Of a stretch of DNA of 64,000 nucleotides, positions 45,848 to 54,477 are shown one piece after another; the stretch's first letter is position 1; each line of letters begins with the position of its first letter. The translations under genes and the position numbers were made by a program. Location of the stretch: assembly GCA_902539445.1 (NCBI GenBank), contig CACBIY010000003.1, positions 1 to 64,000 on the forward strand. Reading direction: 5' to 3'. Origin of the DNA: an uncultured Pelagibacteraceae bacterium (GTDB lineage: Bacteria > Pseudomonadota > Alphaproteobacteria > Pelagibacterales > Pelagibacteraceae). The notes beneath the pieces are model-generated. The model did no database searches and was not told the DNA's origin. It saw nothing but the letters and a program-made list of their open reading frames with translations.

Positions 45848-47068
45848 TTATTCTGTTTTTAATCTTAAAACTGGTTCTTCTTTAATTGGTAAATGAATTA
45901 TTGCTGCAAAAACCGATAAAGCAATTGCTAAATACCACGCATAGTCATATGACCCATAAGTATCATGAAATAAGCCTCCAAGATATGCACCAAAAAACGA
46001 ACCAATTTGATGACTCAAAAAAACTATTCCATATAACAAGCCCAAATATTTTGTTCCAAAAAGATGAGCAACTATTCCGCTGGTAGCCGGTACTGTCGAT
46101 AACCAGAGGAACCCAAAACTTGCTCCAAATATAAATGCTGCAATATTACTAGCTGGAGTAAATATAAAGAATATTATTGAAACTCCTCGCAAAAAGTAGA
46201 TTGCACTTAAGATTATTTTTTTACTCATTTTCGCAGAAAGATAGCCACTTAATAAAGAGCCAAAAATATTGAATAACCCAATTAAAGATAAAATAGCTGC
46301 AGCAGTCCAATCCTCAAGACCTCTATCTATTACATACTTAGGAACATGAGTTCCAACTAAAGTAATATGAAATCCACAAACAAAAAAACCAGATACAAGT
46401 AAAATATAACTTTTTGTTTTGAATGCTTCATTCAGTGCTTCAGAAAACGATTGGTCTGATTTTTTTTCTACATTTTCAGTTGCAGATGGAGATCTTACGA
46501 AGTAAGCAGCTACTAAACCAGCAATTAAAAGCATTCCGAAAACAAATAAAGTATAATTCCATCCAAATTCATTTAGAGAGTAACTTGTGAAAATTGGAGA
46601 CAAAAAATAACCAAACGATCCAACAGCAGTAACAAAACTCATTGCAATAGTTCTTGTAGATAAAGGAAAGTGTTTTCCAACAATAGACATTGGAATACTT
46701 ATGGCAGTTCCTCCTAGTCCAATTCCAATTAACAACCCCATGTGTATTTGAAAAAAGATTCCTGTATTAGGTCCGGTATATAAAAAGAATATTCCAGCTG
46801 CATAAAAAATAAATGCTGAAATAATTGCTATATGACCACCATACTTATCTGCAATAGTACCAAAAATAGGTCCAGTTAATCCCCACATTAACATCTGCAT
46901 TCCTATCGCAAAACCAAATGCTGTATTGCTTATTTTGAGACTTTCATTGAAATCCATGAAAAACAAACCAAAAGTTTGTCGTACACCAAGAGAAATTAAA
47001 ACAACAAAACAAGCCGCAAATAATGTAATTAATGCTGTTCTGGATTGAAAAAATTTTTCTGAACTCAT
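45848..47068 (-). CDS. MFS transporter
   Basis: A 406-residue protein with 12 predicted helices. The first helices include SLGVRQTFGLFFMDF near residue 26 and GPIFGTIADKYGGHIAII near 66 (the MFS loop 2-3 motif). The profile resembles the oxalate/formate antiporter-like or monocarboxylate branch. Its start overlaps the metC stop by four bases and its stop is one base from the pabB start, so it is embedded in a longer operon. The substrate is unknown. Confidence 0.88.
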   Translation of the reverse strand: MSSEKFFQSRTALITLFAACFVVLISLGVRQTFGLFFMDFNESLKISNTAFGFAIGMQMLMWGLTGPIFGTIADKYGGHIAIISAFIFYAAGIFFLYTGPNTGIFFQIHMGLLIGIGLGGTAISIPMSIVGKHFPLSTRTIAMSFVTAVGSFGYFLSPIFTSYSLNEFGWNYTLFVFGMLLIAGLVAAYFVRSPSATENVEKKSDQSFSEALNEAFKTKSYILLVSGFFVCGFHITLVGTHVPKYVIDRGLEDWTAAAILSLIGLFNIFGSLLSGYLSAKMSKKIILSAIYFLRGVSIIFFIFTPASNIAAFIFGASFGFLWLSTVPATSGIVAHLFGTKYLGLLYGIVFLSHQIGSFFGAYLGGLFHDTYGSYDYAWYLAIALSVFAAIIHLPIKEEPVLRLKTE

Positions 47069-48240
47069 TTCAAATGTCTTAATGCTTGTTTAATATCAGC
47101 AATTAAATCATTTGGATCCTCAAGTCCTATATGAAATCTGACTAAATGTTCATCCTTTGCTAAATTCATGAATTTTCTATTTCCTGTTTCCCTAAATTCT
47201 TGATGTAAAACCAAACTCTCAAAACCTCCCCAGCTATAACCATATCCGAATAATTTAAGTGAATTTACAAATTTTCTGACAGAATTAATATTATTTGATT
47301 TTATTTTGAGCCCCATTAATCCTGAGGCGCCAGAGTAATACTTTTTCCACATTCTAAAATTTAAGGAATTTTTCTTAAATGGATAGAGAAGTTTAATCTT
47401 TTTATTTTTTGACAAGAAAGTTGCAATTTTTTTTGCATTTTCTCTGTGTCTATCTAATCTAACATCCAAAGTTCTTAAACCTCTAGTGATTAAATACGCA
47501 TCATCAGGTCCCAATCTTAAACCTGTTATTTTTTCAGCTGCTTTCACTTTTTGGAAAACTTTTTTATTAACTGCTAGACTTCCACCCATAACATCAGAAT
47601 GACCAGAGTAATATTTAGTAGCAGATACAATAGACATATCAAAACCAAGTTTTATTGGTTTAAGATAGTAAGGTGTACCCCAGGTATTATCTATGGCTGT
47701 TAAAATTTTGTATTTTTTGGCAATTGAAACAATTTTTCCAAGATCTTGAAAATCAAAAGTATTGCTACCTGGATTTTCAACAAAAATTAATTTTGTTTTT
47801 TTTGTTATACTTTTCTCTAAAGTTTTTAAATCATGTGGATTATAAAAAATTGTTTTAATATTAAATTCTTTTAAAAAATCTTGAGTTAAAACTCTCGTTG
47901 GACTGTAAACTGGGTCTGCAGCAATTATTTCATCACCAGGTCTAACAACACTAAATATAGCTAAAAATACTGATCCAAAACCTGTAGGAGTGGTAAATAC
48001 ATGATAACTATCTTCGAGCTTAGTTAAAATCTTTTGTAAAATATAGGTTGTTGAAGTTCCTTGTCTTCCATAATCGTAATGGCCGCCAACTGGATTTTTT
48101 TGGGCCTTTTTTTGAGTCTTCCTTATATGCTTCATTGATTTAAATATTATCGTTGAAGCTCTAACTACTGGTGGATTTACTGACTGATTATGAAAATCTT
48201 TTGCAGTATGTTTTAAAAATGTCTTAAATGATTTAACCAT
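47065..48240 (-). CDS. metC: Cystathionine beta-lyase-like PLP enzyme (Cys/Met metabolism family)
   Basis: About 391 residues from the preferred ATG at 48240 (MVKSFKTFLKHTAKDF); an upstream in-frame start at 48282 would add 14 unlikely residues. The family features are HYDYGRQGTSTTYILQK near residue 55, PGDEIIAADPVYSPTR near 99, AIDNTWGTPYY near 180 and the PLP lysine in SIVSATKYYSGHSDVMGG near 200. It cleaves cystathionine to homocysteine, or a related thioether. The GRxGT signature is the alphaproteobacterial beta-lyase form; methionine gamma-lyase is an alternative. Confidence 0.85.
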   Translation of the reverse strand: MVKSFKTFLKHTAKDFHNQSVNPPVVRASTIIFKSMKHIRKTQKKAQKNPVGGHYDYGRQGTSTTYILQKILTKLEDSYHVFTTPTGFGSVFLAIFSVVRPGDEIIAADPVYSPTRVLTQDFLKEFNIKTIFYNPHDLKTLEKSITKKTKLIFVENPGSNTFDFQDLGKIVSIAKKYKILTAIDNTWGTPYYLKPIKLGFDMSIVSATKYYSGHSDVMGGSLAVNKKVFQKVKAAEKITGLRLGPDDAYLITRGLRTLDVRLDRHRENAKKIATFLSKNKKIKLLYPFKKNSLNFRMWKKYYSGASGLMGLKIKSNNINSVRKFVNSLKLFGYGYSWGGFESLVLHQEFRETGNRKFMNLAKDEHLVRFHIGLEDPNDLIADIKQALRHLK

Positions 48241-48315
48241 AAAAAAATTGATAACTTTAAAGGACAATGCTATATCCCTCACTTAATTTCAATTAAATTA
48301 TAACAGAAGGGAATA

Positions 48316-48399
48316 ATGGGATATCCAAAAAAACATAGAGGCCGAAGAAAAATGGGCTCAAAAAAAAGAAGAGCTAGAAAAAAAAATAAAAAGAAATAG
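48316..48399 (+). CDS. 27-residue extremely basic protein, possible ribosome-associated peptide
   Basis: A tiny frame preceded by a strong AGAAGGGA ribosome-binding site six bases before the ATG. The peptide begins MGYPKKHRGRRKMGSKKRRA and continues with Arg/Lys/Asn only; there are no acidic residues. Size and composition recall bTHX (27 residues) or the COX24/AURKAIP1-type bacterial miniproteins, but the motif pattern is not an obvious match to either. It sits between divergent metC and the downstream membrane protein, six bases before the latter's ATG. Confidence 0.65.
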   Translation: MGYPKKHRGRRKMGSKKRRARKKNKKK

Positions 48400-48405
48400 T
48401 CCTCA

Positions 48406-49116
48406 ATGAATTCAATAGAGAAGGCACGATCCATAAGCATATGGATTTTTATTGTCCCTTTCGTTGCAGTAAATATCTGTCTTATACTTGTAACTCAGTT
48501 TCATAGTTTATTCCCAAATCAGACAGACATTTTGCACAATACTATTCCTTATTTTGATGGTGGTGCCTCTATCAGTAGAACAGCTAGACCTTACCCCTCT
48601 TGGTTAGTATTTAAGCCCGCAATGTTTTTGACATCCTATTTATTAATCAGATATTGGTTATTTAATAAAGACATTATCAAATATTTTAAAGTCGACCACA
48701 AAAATTTAAAAAAGATAGTTTTTTTTGGTATTGCCTCAGCGGTTGCACTAGCTGTGCATTCAATTTTTTTAGGTATCAAATTTGATAATGACCTCTACAA
48801 ACTTTTTAGAAGAGTAATAATGCTATCTTTTATTGTTTTTGAAATTGTTGCCCAGGCTTACTTAGTGGCAACTTTTTGGTCTTTCAAAGAGAAATTGAAA
48901 GATCATATTAACCCAATAGTGCTTAATTTAAAAATAATTTTAGTTTCAATATTAATTATAGTTGCAATAATAAGTATACCTATTGTCAGTCTACCTGGTG
49001 ATGATTTTTTTGGAATTCAATTGAAGTTTTTAAAACATGCGTTGGAATGGGATTATTTTATTGGAGTAATCACTTTTTATTTATTGACATTTTTTATGTG
49101 GAAAAAAATAAATTAA
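48406..49116 (+). CDS. Six-helix membrane protein, unknown (Frag1/DRAM-like layout)
   Basis: A 236-residue protein with six predicted helices and a luminal/periplasmic loop after helix 1 containing [20 protein letters not shown]. That loop and the helix spacing recall the Frag1/DRAM/Sfk1 group of membrane proteins, but this is a topology impression and not a firm family match. It follows the 27-residue basic gene closely and ends in a TTAA stop shared with mnmA. Confidence 0.7.
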   Translation: MNSIEKARSISIWIFIVPFVAVNICLILVTQFHSLFPNQTDILHNTIPYFDGGASISRTARPYPSWLVFKPAMFLTSYLLIRYWLFNKDIIKYFKVDHKNLKKIVFFGIASAVALAVHSIFLGIKFDNDLYKLFRRVIMLSFIVFEIVAQAYLVATFWSFKEKLKDHINPIVLNLKIILVSILIIVAIISIPIVSLPGDDFFGIQLKFLKHALEWDYFIGVITFYLLTFFMWKKIN

Positions 49117-50231
49117 TTTTTGATCCACCCACCGCCTAAAACTTTATAACCAAATTTATCTTTATTATAAAAAACGCAAGCCTGTCCTGGAGATATTCCA
49201 TCTTCAAATTCTTCTAAATTAACTAGGGCTGTATTATCATTATTTAAATTTACTTTTCCCATAAGAAGTTTGCCTGTTGATCTTACTTTAACAAAAATAT
49301 TATTTTTAAATTCATTTTGATTTACAAGTAAATTTAAATCATAAAGTTTAATATCTTTTTTTCCAAGTTTTTCTCTTGGACCAACAAAAATTTCATTTTT
49401 TTCTGCATCTATCTTTAATACATATAATGCATCTTTATCTGAAACCTTAATTCCTTTTCTTTGACCTATTGTAAAATTAATTATTCCATCATGAACTCCA
49501 ATCACTTTTCCATCTAGATTTTTTATATTTCCTTTTTTAAAAGAGTCTGGTCTAAATTTTTGAATTACCGAGGCATAGTCACCATTAGGTACGAAACAAA
49601 TATCTTGGCTATCCGGCTTATCCGCTACGTTAAGATTTAATTTTTTTGCTATAGATCTTGTTTCATCTTTGAGCATGCCTCCTAATGGAAATCTTAAGTA
49701 ATTTAATTGTTCTCTAGAAGTATTAAATAAAAAATAACTTTGGTCTCTATTTTCATCGATAGCTCGATACATATTAGTTTGATTATCAATAGTAACACTT
49801 TTTACATAATGACCAGTAATTAATGCATCTGCCTTAAGATCTTTCGCAACTTCAAATAAATCTTTGAATTTTACAGTTTGATTACATTGCACACAAGGGA
49901 TAGGAGTTTCGCCTTTTAAATAACTATCAACAAAGTTATCAATTACTCCTTGTTTGAACTTGTTTTGATAATAGAGAATTTTGTGTTCAATATCTAATTT
50001 TTGGGCGACTCTTTTTGCATCCATTATATCCTGACCTGAGCAGCATTGTTTTGATGCAGCAACATCTTTACCATCATCGTAAAGTTTTAAAGTTATACCA
50101 ATAACTTTGTAACCATCTTTTTTCATCATTCCAGCAACTGTAGATGAGTCCACTCCACCTGACATTGCAACAACAACTGTTGTTTCTGATGGATTTTTTT
50201 TTAAACCAATAGAGTTTAAATTATTATTCAT
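49113..50231 (-). CDS. mnmA: tRNA-specific 2-thiouridylase MnmA
   Basis: A 372-residue enzyme that thiolates U34 of tRNA-Lys, Glu and Gln. The PP-loop [19 protein letters not shown] is near residue 20, the first catalytic cysteine in [14 protein letters not shown] near 112, GHYVKSV near 138 and the second catalytic cysteine in [14 protein letters not shown] near 208. Length is normal. It is divergent from the DUF3553 gene by 41 bases. Confidence 0.96.
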   Translation of the reverse strand: MNNNLNSIGLKKNPSETTVVVAMSGGVDSSTVAGMMKKDGYKVIGITLKLYDDGKDVAASKQCCSGQDIMDAKRVAQKLDIEHKILYYQNKFKQGVIDNFVDSYLKGETPIPCVQCNQTVKFKDLFEVAKDLKADALITGHYVKSVTIDNQTNMYRAIDENRDQSYFLFNTSREQLNYLRFPLGGMLKDETRSIAKKLNLNVADKPDSQDICFVPNGDYASVIQKFRPDSFKKGNIKNLDGKVIGVHDGIINFTIGQRKGIKVSDKDALYVLKIDAEKNEIFVGPREKLGKKDIKLYDLNLLVNQNEFKNNIFVKVRSTGKLLMGKVNLNNDNTALVNLEEFEDGISPGQACVFYNKDKFGYKVLGGGWIKN

Positions 50232-50272
50232 TTGATGGTATTTATACTTATTTCTAATATAAGTTAAATTAA

Positions 50273-50449
50273 ATGATTTTTGATTTTGAACCAGGCGACA
50301 AAGTTTTCAATCCAGCAAATAAAGATTGGGGAATAGGTCAAGTTCAATCAATAATCAAAGGTAAAATTACTGTTAATTTTCAAAATGTTGGTAAAAAAGT
50401 AATAAACTCTGAAAATATAGAATTAAAAAAAATAAATGACTCAAAGTGA
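50273..50449 (+). CDS. DUF3553 family small protein
   Basis: A 58-residue protein matching DUF3553: [20 protein letters not shown] followed by [12 protein letters not shown]. The family looks like a small beta-barrel (CarD/UvrD-C-tail-like) domain that might touch RNA polymerase or DNA; no role is established to my knowledge. It overlaps the cysQ start by 14 bases, so the two are translationally linked. Confidence 0.82.
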   Translation: MIFDFEPGDKVFNPANKDWGIGQVQSIIKGKITVNFQNVGKKVINSENIELKKINDSK

Positions 50450-51209
50450 TATTAAAAAAATTGTTGAGAATCTAATTCAAACTTTTTTAGATGCAGGGAA
50501 AATTTCTATAGATCTTAGGAAAAAAGGTCTTACTAAAGAAATAAAATCCGATAACACACCTGTAAGTAATGGAGACTTAGAAGTTAACAAAATTTTGAGT
50601 AAAAAAATATTAAGCTTAACGCCAAATATCCCAATAGTATCTGAGGAAACTTCGGAAAATAAATCAAAAAATAACCTGGAAAATTTTTGGTTAATCGATC
50701 CAATCGATGGAACTTATGATTATATTAATGATCTGGATGAATTTACAATTAATGCAGGATTAATAATTCAAAAAAAACCTGTTGCTGGATTAATTTATGC
50801 CCCAGCAAAAAATAGAATGTTTTATTCTTATGGAGATGATTTTTCTTTTGAATTGATCAATGGAGAACCAATTAAATTAGATAACTCAAAAAATTTTGAC
50901 AAAAACGAGATTAAATTTGTATCCTACTCTAATAAAATCAAACCAGAAATAAATGAAATATACAAAAAACTTAATGTTAAAAAATATGTTAAAATGAAAA
51001 GTTCTTTAAAATTTTGTGTTATTGCAGCTGGAGAGTACGATGGTTATGTTGCAGAACCAAGGGCATCAGAATGGGATATAGCTGCAGGCCATGCAATTTT
51101 AAAACACTCTGGCGGAAGCGTAACTGACTTCGATGGACAAGAAATTTTTTATGGAAAAAAAGATTTTAAAAATCCAAGTTTAATTTTAAAAAGCAAAAAT
51201 ATTCAATAA
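50436..51209 (+). CDS. cysQ: 3'(2'),5'-bisphosphate nucleotidase CysQ-like
   Basis: A 257-residue inositol-monophosphatase fold enzyme. Metal ligands appear in PIVSEETSENK near residue 68 and WLIDPIDGTYDYINDL near 87, with SEWDIAAGHAILKHSGG near 208 at the end of the active site. CysQ removes the 3'-phosphate of PAP formed in sulfate assimilation and in CoA-linked reactions. In a genome that may lack assimilatory sulfate reduction, PAP from acyl-carrier-protein or sulfotransfer metabolism is a possible substrate. An inositol monophosphatase role cannot be fully excluded. Confidence 0.85.
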   Translation: MTQSDIKKIVENLIQTFLDAGKISIDLRKKGLTKEIKSDNTPVSNGDLEVNKILSKKILSLTPNIPIVSEETSENKSKNNLENFWLIDPIDGTYDYINDLDEFTINAGLIIQKKPVAGLIYAPAKNRMFYSYGDDFSFELINGEPIKLDNSKNFDKNEIKFVSYSNKIKPEINEIYKKLNVKKYVKMKSSLKFCVIAAGEYDGYVAEPRASEWDIAAGHAILKHSGGSVTDFDGQEIFYGKKDFKNPSLILKSKNIQ

Positions 51210-51352
51210 TGGATGAACAACTAAGAATTATTTTAATCATAATTGTTTCAGTTTCAATTTTTGGTTTACTCGTTTTTGTCTTTGTAAAAAATTATATAAA
51301 AAATAAAATTGACTTTTTAGTTAAAGAAAATAAAAAAAATAAGTTAAAGTAG
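51209..51352 (+). CDS. Small single-helix membrane protein, 47 residues, unknown
   Basis: The ATG overlaps the cysQ stop by one base (TAATG). The peptide has a short acidic start (MDEQL), one helix (RIILIIIVSVSIFGLLVFVFV) and a basic C-terminal tail of Lys and Asn. Its end overlaps the convergent recX gene by nine bases. The coupling argues that it is translated. No family recognised. Confidence 0.6.
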   Translation: MDEQLRIILIIIVSVSIFGLLVFVFVKNYIKNKIDFLVKENKKNKLK

Positions 51353-51907
51353 TTTTACTATTTTTATAAAATCATCTTTTTCAATTTCCATTACTTTTTT
51401 TGAAGTTTCAAAATCAAAGCCATTTCTTGCTAATAGAGATATATCTTTTTTATAAAATAAAGATCTGTTATCTTCAGTTCTTGCAGGTCCAATTCTTTTT
51501 TTTTTACATAATTTAATTGCAGAAAAAAAATCTTGATCTGAATTATCATCATGAATTTTATTTACAGTTTCTTTAATATATTCACTATTAATACCTTTGC
51601 CTATTAAGTAATTTCTAATTTTATTTATTGAATTACCTCTTTGAATCATGCTCTTGGCTTTGCTTTCTGAGTAAAATTTATCATTAATAAACCTATTTTT
51701 TTCTAAGTCTGAAAGGACAATGTCAATCAAATCAGTAACATCTTGTTTTTTGACATTTGGTGCAGAAGTTTTTAAGTATTTTTTAAGTAAGTAAGTTTTT
51801 AGCTGTTGTTTAGATGGGGCATATTTTTCTACATATGCTAATGCAAAATTTCTCATCTCCTCAACAGTTACCTTTAAAGTTTTTTTTTTATTTCTTATAG
51901 GAATCAT
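51344..51907 (-). CDS. recX: RecX regulatory protein
   Basis: A 187-residue helical protein of the RecX family: MRNFALAYVEKYAPSKQQLK near residue 18, then DLEKNRFINDKFYSESKAKS near 71 and GNSINKIRNYLIGKGI near 92, the repeated three-helix units. RecX modulates RecA filaments. recA is not adjacent in this window. It is divergent from the ABA4-like gene across only 28 bases. Confidence 0.82.
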   Translation of the reverse strand: MIPIRNKKKTLKVTVEEMRNFALAYVEKYAPSKQQLKTYLLKKYLKTSAPNVKKQDVTDLIDIVLSDLEKNRFINDKFYSESKAKSMIQRGNSINKIRNYLIGKGINSEYIKETVNKIHDDNSDQDFFSAIKLCKKKRIGPARTEDNRSLFYKKDISLLARNGFDFETSKKVMEIEKDDFIKIVKLL

Positions 51908-51935
51908 AGGCAGATTTAATATAATACATTTTAAA

Positions 51936-52409
51936 ATGATCGAACAAATTTATAATTATTTTACAATAGATATGCTCTATTATTGGGTGAATTTAGGTGT
52001 TCTTCCATTTTGGTTAATTTTAATTTTTTTTCCAACATCAAATCTATGCCGATATTTTGTAACTTCAATATTTCCATTCTTAATATTGAGCGGTGCTTAT
52101 ATATTTTTATTATACAAATCTTACTTAAGCTCATACGATTTTGATGTTAATTTTAGTCTGTATATAGGTATTGATGACATAACAGATTTATTTTCCAACA
52201 AAAATTTTCTTATGATGTTCTGGATACATTTTATATCTATTAATCTATTTGCCGGGGGTTGGGTCGTAAAAGATTCGCAAAAATTTCAAATGAATAAATT
52301 TTTATTATCAATACCGCTAATCATTTTATATTTAATTGGTCCTCTTGGTTTATTAATTTATTGGTTGATAAGAATTTTCTACGCCAAAAACATAAGTTTA
52401 TATGACTAA
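51936..52409 (+). CDS. ABA4-like (DUF4281) membrane protein
   Basis: A 157-residue protein with four helices. The ABA4 signature is plain near the C-terminus: LFAGGWVVKDSQKFQMNKFL followed by LIGPLGLLIYWLIRIFY. ABA4 in plants is linked to neoxanthin formation; the bacterial relatives have no defined role, though a carotenoid or lipid link is sometimes assumed. The stop overlaps the next gene's start by eight bases. Confidence 0.85.
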   Translation: MIEQIYNYFTIDMLYYWVNLGVLPFWLILIFFPTSNLCRYFVTSIFPFLILSGAYIFLLYKSYLSSYDFDVNFSLYIGIDDITDLFSNKNFLMMFWIHFISINLFAGGWVVKDSQKFQMNKFLLSIPLIILYLIGPLGLLIYWLIRIFYAKNISLYD

Positions 52410-52980
52410 AAAAATCGATTTTTATTTTGATTTTATTAGCCCTTATTCATTTTTAGCACATAAAAAAATAATTAATTCCAACGATAGAAAAAAGTTTAAC
52501 TATAAAGCAATTCTGCTTGGTGGACTTCATAATTTAGGTGGCATTACCGCCCCTGCTTTTAATGAGAGAAAAATGAAAAATATGAAAAATGACTGCAATT
52601 TAATTGCAAAAAAAAATAAAATTGACTTTATTTGGAACGAAAAATTTCCAATTAATTCTCTTTATCTCATGAGGGGCTATATATTTATTAATAATGAAAA
52701 GAAAGATAAATATTTTGATCTCTGTTTTGATGCTTATTGGAAAAATAACGAAGACATTTCAAAAGAGGAAACTATAAAGAATATATTATCGAAATGTGAG
52801 ATAAACCCTAGTGATTTTGAAACTGGTATTAAAGACCAAAAGATTAAAGATGAACTTAAACATTTGACGAATAATGCTTTTCAGAATGATATCTTCGGTG
52901 CTCCGACTTTTGTTGTAAATGATAATTTATTTTGGGGCCAAGATAGACTTGAATACGCTTTAGATGAATTAAATAATTAA
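52402..52980 (+). CDS. 2-hydroxychromene-2-carboxylate isomerase-like (GST kappa/DsbA fold)
   Basis: A 192-residue thioredoxin-fold protein with the HCCA isomerase opening IDFYFDFISPYSFLAHKKI, in which the serine takes the place of the CxxC of DsbA, and FGAPTFVVNDNLFWGQDRLE near residue 168. It would isomerise a chromene-type intermediate using glutathione, or act as a kappa-class GST. It overlaps the ABA4-like gene and shares a TTAA stop with the rhodanese gene. Confidence 0.88.
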   Translation: MTKKIDFYFDFISPYSFLAHKKIINSNDRKKFNYKAILLGGLHNLGGITAPAFNERKMKNMKNDCNLIAKKNKIDFIWNEKFPINSLYLMRGYIFINNEKKDKYFDLCFDAYWKNNEDISKEETIKNILSKCEINPSDFETGIKDQKIKDELKHLTNNAFQNDIFGAPTFVVNDNLFWGQDRLEYALDELNN

Positions 52981-53360
52981 GTAATTTTAAATTTACTTTG
53001 TTTCAATGCACCAAAACCACCATCAATATGCGAAACCTTTTTAAATCCCATATCTTTTAAAGACTTTGCTGCTAGAGCTGATCTCATTCCACCAGCACAA
53101 AATAAAACCATTTCTTTATTTAAATCTAGTTTACCTTCTTTAAAATATGCGCTATCTGGATCAAGCCAAAACTCTAACATCCCTCGAGGAATATGATTTG
53201 AATCTTGAATTCTTCCTTCTCGTTCCAATTCTCTTACATCTCTTATATCAATTAGGTTACAATCATTTTTATTACATTTCTCGTAAGCTTCATCGGCAGA
53301 TATGGTGTTTATCTCCTTTAGAGCTTCAGCTACAAGAGTTTGAGATGATTTAATTGTCAT
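52977..53360 (-). CDS. Single-domain rhodanese-like protein
   Basis: A 127-residue rhodanese domain with NLIDIRDVRELEREGRIQ near residue 35 and the active-site loop VLFCAGGMRSALAAKSL near 86 with its catalytic cysteine. It can carry persulfide sulfur in sulfur transfer or thiosulfate chemistry. It starts 35 bases from the divergent glycosyltransferase-like gene and has no operon partner in view. Confidence 0.92.
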   Translation of the reverse strand: MTIKSSQTLVAEALKEINTISADEAYEKCNKNDCNLIDIRDVRELEREGRIQDSNHIPRGMLEFWLDPDSAYFKEGKLDLNKEMVLFCAGGMRSALAAKSLKDMGFKKVSHIDGGFGALKQSKFKIT

Positions 53361-53395
53361 TATATTGTAAATATTTATATCATAAATAGAAACAT

Positions 53396-54364
53396 ATGAA
53401 AAAGTTTTTCATTAAAATTTGTAAACTTTTTGGCTTTGAGATAATTGATCAAAACGAATTTATCTCACCTACATTAAATAAAGAATTAAATAAAGATCTT
53501 TCAATTTTAAATAAAAAATCAATAGTCTTGCCATTAGGAGAGGTAAAGATTACAAGAAAAGTAACTTCAATACTTATAATTGTTAGGGTTAATACAGAAA
53601 TTGAGGTTTGGGATCAAAATAAAAGAAGATTATTCGAAAAACCAAAAATAGATTATTCAATTCGATCAATAAAATCATTAATAAAATCAATCAATCTTTG
53701 TAAAAAAAAATACTCAAATTTAAAAATAAAAATAATTGTCCTAGATGATTCATCAAAAGAGGAAAATCTAGATAAAATTAAACAAGTAATAAAAGATGTG
53801 GATAGCGAAATTATTTCCCTAGACACAAAAAAATTTGAAACCAAAATAAAAAAACAAAAATCACTAGAGACTTTTTCTAATCTAGCTAGTTTATTTCAAA
53901 GTTTTGAGATTGGAAAAAAATTTGGGGAAGACCTAATTTTCTTTATTGAGGATGATTATCTTCATTTTGAAACCATGTTAGACGAGATGATTTCCACGTA
54001 TGAAAGAGTTTCATCTCAAGTGGACAAAGATATTTTTATGTGTCCTGCAGATTATCCATATCTTTATGTCAATAATGAAAAAACGAATATTCTAATAGGA
54101 AATAAAAGACACTGGAGAACAATAAACAAGACTTTATGTACTTTTTTGACTAGCAAAAAATTATTGGATTTATATTGGGAAAATTTTTCAAAAAATTGTG
54201 AAGATCGTCATGATCCTTTTGAAAAATACATCAATGAGATTTATAAAAAAGAGTTTTGTATATCTCCTCTAAAAAGTTTATCTATTCATTTGACTAATGT
54301 TAATTCAAGTTACGGTTTATCACCTTTTATAAATTACAAAGATTTGTGGGATCAAAATGAATAA
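53396..54364 (+). CDS. Glycosyltransferase-like protein (GT-A type fold suspected)
   Basis: A 322-residue soluble protein with a nucleotide-sugar transferase look: RSIKSLIKSINLC and IKIIVLDDSSKEENLDKI near residue 112 as in GT2 enzymes, then LIFFIEDDYLHFETMLDEMI near 180 resembling a DxD metal site (EDD). The rest is not clearly matched to a family. It is a single gene between the rhodanese gene and a hairpin terminator. Surface polysaccharide work is a reasonable guess. Confidence 0.65.
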   Translation: MKKFFIKICKLFGFEIIDQNEFISPTLNKELNKDLSILNKKSIVLPLGEVKITRKVTSILIIVRVNTEIEVWDQNKRRLFEKPKIDYSIRSIKSLIKSINLCKKKYSNLKIKIIVLDDSSKEENLDKIKQVIKDVDSEIISLDTKKFETKIKKQKSLETFSNLASLFQSFEIGKKFGEDLIFFIEDDYLHFETMLDEMISTYERVSSQVDKDIFMCPADYPYLYVNNEKTNILIGNKRHWRTINKTLCTFLTSKKLLDLYWENFSKNCEDRHDPFEKYINEIYKKEFCISPLKSLSIHLTNVNSSYGLSPFINYKDLWDQNE

Positions 54365-54390
54365 GCCCCTTGAGGGAGGGGCTCATTATT
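54364..54390 (+). terminator. Likely rho-independent terminator of the glycosyltransferase-like gene
   Basis: Directly after the stop codon is a 7-base-pair G+C-rich stem (AGCCCCT / AGGGGCT) with a 6-base loop, followed by CATTATTTAA. The downstream T content is modest. It reads in the plus direction and is one of only two convergent junctions in the window with real spacer. Confidence 0.65.
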
Positions 54391-54411
54391 TAACTAACTA
54401 AGAGAAAGTTT

Positions 54412-54464
54412 AGGGACCCTTCTATGAGTATTCGCTGAGAATATACAGAGAGCGAAGGGTCCCT
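54412..54464 (-). terminator. Long hairpin downstream of the ammonium transporter gene
   Basis: A perfect 11-base-pair inverted repeat (AGGGACCCTTC / GAAGGGTCCCT) encloses a 31-base loop. The loop holds a second inverted pair, TTCGCT...AGCGAA, that overlaps the outer stem and could form an alternative shorter stem. On the minus strand the outer stem is followed by AAACTTT, not a strong U tract. It could terminate or protect the transporter mRNA, or be a small structured RNA at the 3' end. Confidence 0.6.
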
Positions 54465-54477
54465 TTGTTGTTAACAA

